From positions 195,511-259,510 of the forward strand of contig NW_005434639.1 of NCBI RefSeq assembly GCF_000315625.1: DNA of 64,000 nt. The letters run 5' to 3'. Positions within the stretch are counted from its first letter, which is position 1. The number at the start of each line of letters is the position of its first letter. The notes beneath the pieces were generated by a model. That model was not told where the DNA came from. It ran no database searches and saw only the letters and a program-made list of their open reading frames with translations. This document shows positions 10,585 through 19,882 of the stretch, piece after piece. The position numbers and the translations under genes are program-made. Origin of the DNA: Guillardia theta CCMP2712. Its lineage: Eukaryota > Cryptophyceae > Pyrenomonadales > Geminigeraceae.

Positions 10585-12399
10585 ATGAAGAAAGAGAAGA
10601 TTTTGCTCGAACCTCTCGTTCATCCCAAGGCTCCGACGTCAATGAAGCCAAGAGATTTCAGTCCCAGAAAGGTCATAGAAAAGGAGAAGGGCAAGGAGGA
10701 GGAGAAGATCTCGTTGGTTGAGGATGCGGACACGGACAGGCTGGAGCTGGATTCGCTCAGTCAAGCCAGCACACCCTCGAAGCACAAGGAGGAGGGAAGC
10801 GTTTGCAAGGCGAGAATAGCGGGGTGCGAAGAAGAGTTCGTTCTGGGATCTGGCAGTTTTGACGGGCATGGCAAGCTGGAAATTCTGAAGGGAAGGTTGT
10901 TCCTGAAGAAGTATAGGAAAGGAAGCAAGTTTCCGTCGCAGACAGACGGGAGGGATGTGCACATGTGCGTTCCAGCGAGGCTGCGGTACTTCCCTTTCTG
11001 CGCTGACTTCGGTCCCTTCAACCTCGGCACCACCATCACGATGCTGCGTTCGTTTGAGGACAAGCTCCGCAGCGGCACGCAGGAGAGGATCACCCTCTTT
11101 GTGGAAGACACCATCACCGACGTGACCAACGGCATGTACTTGATCGGATCGTTCCTGTGCGTGAGCATGGGGCTGTCCCCGTCAGAAGCCTGGATCCCCT
11201 TCGCTCAGGTCTCGCCGTGGGACCACTGCCCCTTCCGAGACGCCACATGGGCACCCAGCACGTTCAACATCACGCTGAGGGACTGCTGGGCAGGGCTACA
11301 GAGGGCGATGGAGCAGGGCCTCCTTGACCCGAGCTCGTTGGATGTGAACGAGTACTTCTACTATGAGAGCCCATGGAACGGGGACATGCATGAGGTTGTG
11401 AAGGGGAAGTTCATCGCGTTCCGAGGGCCCAAGGGTTCGAAGATGAACGACACGTCCTTCATCCCTTCAGACTTCGAGCTTGTCTTCCATGCAAAGAACG
11501 TGACGAGGGTCATCAGGCTCAACGAAAACGAGTACAGGAAGGAGGAGTTCGAGGAGATGGGAATCAAGCACACCGACTTGTTCTTCGTGGACTGCTCAAC
11601 TCCCTCCGACGCTATCGTCGACAAGTTCCTCAAGATAGCAGAGAAGGAGAAAGGTGTCATGGCCGTCCACTGCTTCGCTGGGCTTGGGAGGACGGGGACG
11701 TTGATTGCGACATATCTCATGAAGCACAGGTCCTTCACTGCTCGGGAGGCGATCGCTTGGCTCCGCATCTGCAGGCCGGGGAGTGTCATCGGTCCTCAGC
11801 AGCAGTTCCTCGAGCTGATGGAAGAGAAGCTAAAGAGGCTGGGAGAGGACAAAGTCCCTGGGCTGGGGCTATCGGATCATGCGACTTCCCCCCTCAGGCT
11901 GAGGATGAGGGGAGCACGGGAGAGGCTCACGGATGCAGTGCAGAGTGCTGAGCTAGCGGATATGGTGAGCAACGGGATGCGCAGGCGGGAGCTGGAGAGG
12001 GTTCATGACGGTGAGGAGGGGCATAGCCCTGCCAACAACAAGGTCGAGGAGGAGGAGGAGGGAGAGCTTAAGATCGTGTCCCACTCGCTCAGCTTCCGAT
12101 CCAACCCAACGCCAACTCCGGTGAAGGCAGGGAAAGCTTCTCTGCTGCCCAAGGTCCGGAGGAGTCAACTGCCGGAGCGCCCGAGCGCTGAAGCTCTGCA
12201 AGGGTTGCCGGCGCGATGGATGAAGAAAGTAGAACCAGAGTTTGAGGCATCTGTACTCAGCAAAGCCCTCTCTCCTTCCTGCAGGGCCCCGAAGGTCTTG
12301 CTCAAGGGCCACACAAGGGGTGAGCTTGCTACAGCTCCCCGGGATGCCATTGCGGGGACGAGGAGAAGAGAGGGAGGTGCCAGACGGCCGGGGAAGTGA
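10585..12399 (+). CDS. CDC14: CDC14-type dual-specificity protein phosphatase
   Basis: Single-exon 604-residue protein; start placed at ATG 10585, the first in-frame Met. CDC14 reverses Cdk phosphorylation at mitotic exit and acts in cytokinesis and ciliary control. The N-terminal CDC14 A domain is evident (YFPFCADFGPFNLGTT, then YLIGSFLCVSMGLSPSEAW). The catalytic domain carries the loop HCFAGLGRTGT, with the nucleophilic Cys and P-loop Arg, followed by RSFTAREAIAWLR and RPGSVIGPQQQF, all diagnostic. A roughly 90-residue basic, Lys/Glu-rich extension precedes the core. The roughly 180-residue tail is Ser/Pro/Arg-rich and low-complexity, a likely regulatory and nuclear-targeting region. It converges with the rhodopsin gene, with 271 bp between the stop codons. 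Confidence 0.95.
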   Translation: MKKEKILLEPLVHPKAPTSMKPRDFSPRKVIEKEKGKEEEKISLVEDADTDRLELDSLSQASTPSKHKEEGSVCKARIAGCEEEFVLGSGSFDGHGKLEILKGRLFLKKYRKGSKFPSQTDGRDVHMCVPARLRYFPFCADFGPFNLGTTITMLRSFEDKLRSGTQERITLFVEDTITDVTNGMYLIGSFLCVSMGLSPSEAWIPFAQVSPWDHCPFRDATWAPSTFNITLRDCWAGLQRAMEQGLLDPSSLDVNEYFYYESPWNGDMHEVVKGKFIAFRGPKGSKMNDTSFIPSDFELVFHAKNVTRVIRLNENEYRKEEFEEMGIKHTDLFFVDCSTPSDAIVDKFLKIAEKEKGVMAVHCFAGLGRTGTLIATYLMKHRSFTAREAIAWLRICRPGSVIGPQQQFLELMEEKLKRLGEDKVPGLGLSDHATSPLRLRMRGARERLTDAVQSAELADMVSNGMRRRELERVHDGEEGHSPANNKVEEEEEGELKIVSHSLSFRSNPTPTPVKAGKASLLPKVRRSQLPERPSAEALQGLPARWMKKVEPEFEASVLSKALSPSCRAPKVLLKGHTRGELATAPRDAIAGTRRREGGARRPGK

Positions 12400-12670
12400 G
12401 ATGAGTGTGGGAGAGGAGAGAAGGTGTTTGTCAATGTGTGAATGTTTGGATGCAAAATAAAAAGAAGGATACTTCACATAGAGTCTCGGTTGCACCCTGT
12501 GCCATTTTGAAAGCTCATGAGAAGGCGAAGGTAGCACAATCACACGCGAGGAAAGGAGGGAAAGGTAAGTTAATCAGCCTGTATGTACACGACAAAAATG
12601 AAGCATATCTCCCCCGGCCCCGCCAACAGCCACTTCCTCTCCCTGCTCCTTTTCCCTCTCGACCCTCTTC
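12400..12670. other. Short convergent intergenic spacer
   Basis: Region between the stop codons of CDC14 (+) and the rhodopsin (-). AATAAA-like AT-rich sequence at about 12457-12463 could serve CDC14 3' end formation. Nothing else seen. Confidence 0.5.
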
Positions 12671-14582
12671 TTAATGAATAACCTCTTGTCCCGCAGGTTT
12701 CTGGTCCTCTATACGAACGTGCTGCTCGTTAGGTTGCCTCGCCAGCCCCCGCTCTGTGCGCATCGTAAGGTCTCGACGGTACTTGGGGAAAGGCGAACAG
12801 AGGGTGAGCAAGGGGAAGGAGCAGGGGGAGAATGATGATAGGGTTGAGCTTGTGGCAATGGTGGACAGTGCATGGGCAAGAACACGGGGGATGGGAGGAG
12901 AGGCGGCTAATGAAAGAAGAGAGAGAAGCGAAGAGCAAGTTGGATGAAGAAAGAACATGACTGGGGAGGGAAGAGGGAGGAAGGGAGGGGCCAAGGAGGA
13001 ACCTTCATCGCTGAGCCATAATCTGGGATGTCGTTCATGTCCCGCTTGATCGAGTACTGCGATGCGCCATCGGCGGGGAGGCGAACGATGAGGATGAGGA
13101 TGAAGGAAAGCTTCACGACGACGTCTGCAAGCACTTCGAATGCGATCTGCTCCCCAGGTGAACCCAATGGCGTCAACGGCGCAAACATCCCCCTCACCTC
13201 GACGTTGAAGGACGTCGTAGATGTTCCAGTCTGCCCGACAAGCCAGACGACAGGGAACACAGCCCAGCTGGAGCAGAGCTCAGCCACACCTGCCACCCGA
13301 CCACAGCACACGCATACCAGGCCGCGAAGATGTACGTTAGCCACCGCAAAGTGTCGGCGTCGTACTGCGACACTCGACCAAGTTCGCTGGCCTTGCTCAG
13401 CTGGAGGCCAGTGCGTGAGAGCGGTTCTCCACCATCGCAGACCAGCTCACCTCTTGGAAGAGCATGAAAAGGAGGACAGCGAAGAAGATCAGCCCAGTCG
13501 CCCACCTGCAGCGGGTACAGGAAGGGGAGAGGGAGAAAGTCAGAGCCGGGCTGAGAAGCAGTCTGTTGAACGGACCAGAAGAACTTGTGCTCGTAGCCGT
13601 AGAACGCCCCGAAGAAGAGGCAGGAGACATTTAGAATGTCACACCCGACGATCCCGACGATGGCAGGGAGAGGAGCATCTCCTGGGACGAGGCTGTCAGG
13701 ATACCGTCGGCACCCACCAACTTGGAGGCTCACCCAGCAACGAGAGCGCGATGAGCATCAAGGGGGAGGTGACGGCCCAGTCGAAGTATCTCGCGGGGAA
13801 GAGGATGTGATTTTGACCGTCCTCCTTGATGTGCACCACACTCGTCTCGCTCCACATGCTGTAGTAGACCAGAGCCTGCTCAACGGGACATCAGCGTTGC
13901 CGTCGAGGTTTACATGAAGAGAGACCGAGATGGAGGCGACGAAGAACATGATGTAGTAGTAGATGGGACCCATGGGACGCTGATCGATCTCTCCATCGTA
14001 CCTGTTGTCACAAAGACAAGTCACATACCCGCGGCCATGTCACCGACCGGCAGCGCTATGGCACACTCACCTGACTGCCAAGACCAGGGTGAAGACTGCA
14101 GCAATTGACATCACGATGAAGCCGAAGACCAGGAAGATCAGGGCTAGCATGGGGATCCCCTCGTTGTCTCTGGTCAGCAGCCAGGGCTCATCACCCAAGT
14201 CCGACGCGTTGTAGAGGACGTCGAACTCTGAAAGCGAGCTGATTGACAAGTGTTTGTCCCCCAACATAGCAGGCGGCTGGATACGGGAAGCGACGTGCTC
14301 TCTATGATTTAATGGGTGGTGTGCATGGTGGCGGCTCCTGAGCTGTGTGAGAGGAGCGTGATGCTGCAGTGATACCTTCCTCGTAGAGTGAGATGAGTGG
14401 ATAGGAGAGGAAGGGGAAGAAAGCGAGGAAGGGGGAGAAAGAGAGGAGGGGGAGGCGAGAGAGGAGGAGGGAGGATGTTGAGCATAAAGGGTCGATGAAG
14501 ACGACGAGGCCTGACATGCCCCTGCCGCCATCACGATCGCCATGAGCCTTGTTGCCATCGCGCCTCTTCGCATGGCGATCAT
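12671..14582 (-). CDS. Type-1 (microbial) rhodopsin with long N-terminal extension
   Basis: Nine exons (14582-14071, 14001-13914, 13875-13734, 13681-13576, 13505-13451, 13400-13318, 13267-13198, 13149-13003, 12781-12671) sum to 1,314 nt, giving 437 residues. All seven helices are present. Helix C reads ARYFDWAVTSPLMLIA: Arg229 and Asp232 match bacteriorhodopsin R82/D85, Thr236 matches T89, and Ala243 sits at the D96 proton-donor position. Helix F has CWAVFPVVWL (Trp330, Phe333 in place of Tyr185, Pro334, Trp337). Helix G has LADVVVKLSF with Asp361 and the retinal Schiff-base Lys365. The roughly 140 residues before helix A start with a signal-peptide-like segment and are Ser/Pro/His-rich. The D-T-A triad excludes an anion-channel-type rhodopsin; sensor, channel or slow pump remain possible. 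Divergent from the transporter gene by 309 bp. Confidence 0.92.
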
Positions 14583-14891
14583 GTTGGGGCTAGAGGGACT
14601 TAGCGGGGACGAGGGTATCAAATGTTCCAGGGGAGGTATGAGGGAGATGATCATGGATGGGATATGAGGGCGATGAAAAGATTCATGAGCGGGTATGAGG
14701 GGGCTCTCAGGGTTTGTGGATGTTGGGGGACGATATAATGGAAGATATGGGGGAACGGGGGGGGGGCATGGGCGACAGGAGGATGGCAGGAGGAGGCAGC
14801 AGTAACGGAGGCATGATGCAGCATTGGCCTGCAAAGGTCTCCAGGAGCATGCAGGAGCCGGTGGAGCTCTCTACAGGGTCACTCAGCTAGG

Positions 14892-16705
14892 ATGGACACG
14901 ACGGAGTCAATTAGGCTCCGAATTAAATGTCTTGCTGTCGGTTTCTTCTGCCTCTTCGCAGCTTACAAGGCCTCGGAGCAGCTGCAGACTACGGTTAACA
15001 GATCGTCAGGCTATGTATGCCTGCTCGTGATATACTCGTGTCTGGCCATCAGCTCCCTTGTCGCTCCGTGGATTGTTGCAAAAGTTGGTACCAAAACTTT
15101 GCTTTGGACCAGCAGCTTGCCGTACGTGGTGATCACGGCTTCTTACTTGCTGCCCAAGAATGAGATGCTCCTGTCCATCTCCTGCTATGCCGTCGGCATT
15201 GCAGCCTCTACCCTGTGGACAAGCCAGGTCGGCCGACAACAGCACATTCAATTTCACCTTTTTTACATTGTTTGCAGGGAGAATACGTGGGGAAATGCTC
15301 TCTGCTCATGAGCCAACGCACCGGTGTTGCACTCACCGACTGTACATCAGACCTGAACGCGACCTTCTTCGCCATCTTCTCGGCCTCCGGGGCTCTCTCG
15401 CTGCTCTTTGCATCCGTCGTCATGAGCGTGCTAGACAACTCGCTGACCATCTTGTTCACAGTGCTGACGATCTTGGGGGTTGTTGGAGTGATATTGCTGG
15501 CTTTGCTCCCATCCCCTGAGTCCAACCATTCTCTCGATGTCGCTGAGTTGCTGAAGAGTTTTGCCACTGCGAGCAAGAGACAGGAAACAGTCGAGGCCGG
15601 CCAATCAGAGCCGGAAGACAAGAAGGGGATCCTTGCTCTTGGACCGGCGGACGCACAGTTGGAGGCTCCCATCATTGATGGTGGTAGGAACATCTCGTTG
15701 CTAACAAGAAATGTATGCATGACGAACGGATGGCAGGAGCGGATAGTGCGAAGTTGCCAAATGCTCAGCTGCCAGATCTTCACTTCATGATCCGATTTCT
15801 GACGAGGGACCTCCGGATGCGGTACATCATACCAGTAATGCTCGTAGATGGAGCAAGAATGGGATTCTTCATCGGAGCATTCATGGAGAAAGTGGTTTCA
15901 GGGTATGTGATGAGCTGAACTCGACGAAACTTGCTCTGACGCAACTGCCATGTAGGCTCCTTGGAGTCACATACGTAGCTACAGTCGGCTTCATCTCGAG
16001 CCTGGTATCGGTGGCGGCTTCTATGTGCTGGAGGAAACTTGTTTTGAACCCGAGGCTCGGTCGACGTACCGCTTTCCTCATATCTTTCATACTACAGGTC
16101 TCCACCTCTACTTGGTAATACCAGCGTGATTGTTGCTCGCAGGCTCTTTGGTTTGCATTCTACGCAATCTGGTGTCAGAGAAGGATAGTTGAAGGAACTG
16201 GACGGGTGGTGGATAAGCCGCAGGTGCAGCTGGGAAACGTTGCTACTGGAGAGGAGGGAGTGGACTCGCAGCAGGTCCCCGGCACCATGTCGGACGTTGT
16301 CATCATCCTCTCTGGTGCCTGAGGAACTCAGGCAATCGGAGGACTGAGCTGATCCTTCAGGATGCATCGTCAACGCCATTATGGAGCCGGTGTGGAATGG
16401 TTTCTTGCGAGCGACGCTTCAGGTGCCGCGTGTGAGGTGACGTGAAAAGTGACGTCTGACGGGGGGGCATGATGTCCAGGTCTACTTCTGCGACTCAATA
16501 GAGCTGCCCTGTGCCATGTCTTCGTTCTTCGTCTTCACGTCGATTGGTTTTGCGATTCAACAAGGTACCGCCGACTTCCTTCGTTCAGGGAGCGTGACGT
16601 TGGAATCTTTCAGGGATCAGCCTTGTCTTTTCAGGGCAGCTTGTCGCTCAGTGTGTCTTTCTTTTATTCTTCTCCATCGCAGCAGGAACGCACCGAAAGC
16701 CTTGA
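14892..16705 (+). CDS. UNC-93-like major facilitator transporter
   Basis: Multi-pass membrane protein in at least seven exons starting at ATG 14892. Introns include 15228-15277 and others ending near 15955, 16140, 16360, 16495 and 16611. Exon 1 gives IRLRIKCLAVGFFCLFAAYK, then YVCLLVIYSCLAISSLVAPW and VGTKTLLW, the UNC-93 N-terminal pattern. Exon 2 has GKCSLLMSQRTG, LNATFFAIFSASG and further helices. A hydrophilic central loop (about 15520-15700) separates the two halves. The second half contains PVMLVDGARMGFFIGAFM, GVTYVATVGFISSL, LWFAFYAIW and AMSSFFVFTSIGFAIQQG. The protein ends after LFFSIAAGTHRKP at TGA 16703-16705. Substrate unknown; animal members regulate channels or traffic receptors. 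The acceptor around 15760 is ambiguous. Confidence 0.85.
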
Positions 16706-17138
16706 ATTTCTATTCGCAGATCTGCGCTGTTCTCTGCTCTCTGTCCGTCTTCTATTCGTTGAACTCCTCCCTCCCTCCCACTTCCCTTCGATTCCGGCTC
16801 GCCTAGTGTATATCCTTTGTGATCCTTGGACGGCTGACGAATTTGTGCAGGTTGTTCCATGTTATTCCTTCACCTGCGCGTCTGCTCGATCGATCTCAGA
16901 GAAGATGACAAGGCTAAGGAGGAGGGCTGCTGAGACTGTGACCATCCCATCCGACATCTGGTGGAGACATGTGGAACAGAGAACAGTTACGCAAGGGTTT
17001 AGGAAGGAGGCTGTTGGATACAGGGACAGGCTGTTCTTGCATGCCGGTTTACATCTTAGGAGCATGTCAAAGCATACAGGAATAACGCAATGGAGGAGGA
17101 AGTTAAGGACTTATTGGCTCTGACGTTCTCCTCGGCCT

Positions 17139-17640
17139 TCAAGCCGACAAGTATCTCTTTATCTCCTCGTCCTCCGCCAAGTCCGCCGCGCTCTTGTCGC
17201 CGCGGTATGTCTTCGCATGCTTGTTTGCTTTCAACCTCTCCACAAGGATCCTCACTACCTCCATGTCCCCTCGCATCGCCGCGAGCATCAGAGGAGTGTA
17301 GCGGTCCCTGCCGACAGTGAAGTTCACGTCCGGCTTGTTGGCGAACTCGCTCATCCACTCCTCCAGCCTCTGCAGGCTTCGGGTGAGAATGGCGACGAGC
17401 AGAGCTTTGCGACGCTCTTTCTCTGCATCATCGACTGTGGTTGGAGAAGCGACAGCGGATCGCATTCTTGGCCCTGCACAACCTCTCAGCAGTCAACTCT
17501 ATCCCTCACCTCTTACCTGGTGACTGAATAGCTCGAGTCAAGAGAGCATCAATCCACTCAGTCGAGTCAAAATCGTCATCGGATCCTCTCTTGAAGAGAT
17601 TAATCACATCACTGTCGTCATCGTCCGGTGCTTGTGACAT
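17139..17640 (-). CDS. Small ankyrin-repeat protein, copy A
   Basis: Two exons (17640-17517 and 17473-17139, intron 43 nt) encode 152 residues. Exon 1 is acidic (MSQAPDDDDSDVINLFKRGS). Exon 2 ends in an ankyrin unit: DRYTPLMLAAMRGDMEVVRI, then a Lys-rich helix and KSAADLAEDEEIKRYL. Its last 287 nt (17142-17428) are almost identical to copy B at 18510-18796; I count three substitutions. Two of them turn Arg-Leu in VERLK into Lys-Met in VEKMK. The N-terminal parts of the two copies are unrelated. Probable protein-interaction role, otherwise unknown. Confidence 0.8.
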
Positions 17641-18094
17641 CTCTTGGTGCTCGTTCGTGTTCCCTACCCAACGTCAGCTCTTCCTCTCACCACTACCAAC
17701 CATGGTTAGGAGAAAGCACAAAATCCTCCTCCTCCTTCCCTCTTCCCTCCCCACTTGAAAACTTTTACAGTACATTCCTTCTCTCCTCCTGCTCCCCGTC
17801 CCTCCCATTCTTTTCACATTCCATCCCTCCATTTCTCCGTTTTCTTCCGTGGGTCTCGGCCTCTCTCCCTTCCTACCTCACCCCTTCATGTTTCGTTGCT
17901 TCCTCCCGCGTTCCTCCCCTAACTACCTCCCTTTCACTAACTTCAGCCCCCACTAACAGCAGCACATCATCCAGCTCCCAGCTACTGATCCAGCACAGCT
18001 GGGCAAGAGCTATAGCCACCCCGGCCCTGGCAAGGAGCAGGGACGAGGACCAGAGTTGCCGCACAACCTCGGCATGTCTGCTGGGAAATATTCT

Positions 18095-18380
18095 TTACTC
18101 AAAGTTAAGTTAAAAATCAGTACGAGGACAGTTAGCGGCTGCCGTTCCCTCGGATCAGTTCGGACGGGCCGGGCCTCGTCCCGGCCGGGCCGCTAGCATC
18201 CCGGGACCCAGTCCCGCGATCCCGGGCCGCGGCGCCGGCGACTTAGTAAGTTGGGCCCGGGGACAGCAGCCGGCAGGACTCCTCATTAGGTTTGGTTCTC
18301 GCTGTCTTTTCGGCCCGGGTCAAGCCTCCTCGACTCTCCTGATTGTCCTCGTACTGATTTTTAAGTCAACTTTGAGTGAA
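18095..18380. mobile_element. MITE-like element with about 36-bp terminal inverted repeats
   Basis: The left end (18095-18130) and the reverse complement of the right end (18344-18380) match nearly throughout; both include AAAAATCAGTACGAGGACA. The interior (about 18140-18290) is extremely GC-rich with CCGGG/GGCCG palindromes, and there is no coding capacity. I could not identify a clear target-site duplication. It lies exactly between the two duplicated ankyrin genes. Size, inverted ends and lack of an ORF fit a non-autonomous DNA transposon. Confidence 0.75.
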
Positions 18381-18500
18381 CGTTCAGTGCGGGTCAACGG
18401 TTGGCACTGCGCCACAACTTGACCTGCCGGAGTGTGACGGAATGAGTCAGTGTGATTGCTGCTTGCGAGGTTTCGTCAGTCTCTGCTTTATTGGCTTCGT

Positions 18501-19091
18501 TCAACCCTGAGCCGACAAGTATCTCTTTATCTCCTCGTCCTCCGCCAAGTCCGCCGCGCTCTTGTCGCCGCGGTATGTCTTCGCATGCTTGTTTGCTTTC
18601 ATCTTCTCCACAAGGATCCTCACAACCTCCATGTCCCCTCGCATCGCCGCGAGCATCAGAGGAGTGTAGCGGTCCCTGCCGACAGTGAAGTTCACGTCCG
18701 GCTTGTTGGCGAACTCGCTCATCCACTCCTCCAGCCTCTGCAGGCTTCGGGTGAGAATGGCGACGAGCAGAGCTTTGCGACGCTCTTTCTCTGCATGAGT
18801 GATGCTCGTTTTTGGTGATCTTGACGATCTTTGAACAATCCGTTCTATGACGCATGTTACTCGGGAAGCACTCAGAGCAAGGATCGATTGCAGACCTTGT
18901 CCTAGAAAGATGATATCATCAAGCACATCTCCCAAATTTTCGGGCATACGTTCCGCTTGCATTAGGAGCACTGCGATCTCCGTGACATCAGTTGAATCGT
19001 TCGCCATCCCCGCTGCTTGACGCGGCAAGCTGAGACCATAAATCAGTTTGTCAGTGGTTTCCCGTAGGTTGCACAGCAAGGATGCAGACAT
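18501..19091 (-). CDS. Small ankyrin-repeat protein, copy B
   Basis: Uninterrupted 196-codon frame from ATG 19091. The N-terminal half (MSASLLCNLRETTDK... IIFLGQGLQSILALSASR) is unlike copy A. From AEKERRKALLVAILTRS onward it is almost identical to copy A, including the ankyrin helices DRYTPLMLAAMRGDMEVVRI. The stop is two codons later than in copy A (SAQG against SA). Sharp identity boundaries at an ATGCAGAGAAAGAG junction suggest a recent segmental copy or gene conversion of the ankyrin segment into a different N-terminal context. Confidence 0.75.
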   Translation of the reverse strand: MSASLLCNLRETTDKLIYGLSLPRQAAGMANDSTDVTEIAVLLMQAERMPENLGDVLDDIIFLGQGLQSILALSASRVTCVIERIVQRSSRSPKTSITHAEKERRKALLVAILTRSLQRLEEWMSEFANKPDVNFTVGRDRYTPLMLAAMRGDMEVVRILVEKMKANKHAKTYRGDKSAADLAEDEEIKRYLSAQG

Positions 19092-19882
19092 CTTCCTTGA
19101 CTCATCACTGTTCTACTCACTAGCACGAAAGAAGAACAGGTCTAGCTCACAGAACGAGTCAGGACGGATCACATGGGTTGCTCTGGACACCAGTCCGTCT
19201 GCAAAAGGTGAATGATCTAAGTGCCTTGAATGGATCTCTGGCAGGCAGAGAGGAGAGGAGGGAGGTGAGTGAGTGAGTGAGTGAGGGAGGGAGGGAGGGA
19301 GTGAGTGAAGGGGGGAGGGAGGGAGGGAGTGAGTGAGTGAGGGAGGGAGGGGAGGGAGTGAAGGGGGGAGGGAGGGAGGGAGGGAGGGAGGGAGTTGAGT
19401 GTTGAGCTGGGAGGCTCTGATTTGCTGCCTTTGCTAGGAAGAGGAGGGAGGGCATATAGGGCATAGGGGTTTACTTTACTGCCCCGCGATACGATCGAGA
19501 TTGAACCTTGGGGCCGACTCTAGCCTCTTATTTACTCAGTAAAGTAGGCTTTGAACCCTTGTAAACTTTATCTGTGTTTGCGTGCTCGCCTGTTTCGGCA
19601 GTATCGCTCTCGTATGGGTCTTACCGTCCTCCTCGCAGGGGCCTTGCGCTACTGCTCTTTGTCCTGATCCTTGTTCCCCTGCTTGAGTCGTGCATGCCGT
19701 CGCCGGGCTTGCCGCGTGTTTGGAGTAGCGGTTTTCGCTGCTTCCTTCATTTCCTAGTGTTTCATTGAGGCGGGTTTGTAGGGTTTATCCTCGTCCTCCT
19801 TTGTTTACTCCACAGCTATATGAAGGCGTCAGGGTCGAGCCCTCCCAGCGTCGCCCTTGCGCTAATGGCCTTGTGCTGCAAG
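19092..19882. other. Intergenic spacer with GAGG/GAGT microsatellite
   Basis: Contains a GAGGGAGG/GAGTGAGT tandem tract at about 19258-19395 and otherwise no convincing exon. The right part (about 19800-19882) is probably 3' UTR of the minus-strand fusion gene. Confidence 0.6.

Noticed and set aside
12671-14582. Anion channelrhodopsin
   Set aside because: The helix-C position that is non-acidic in anion channels is Asp232 here.
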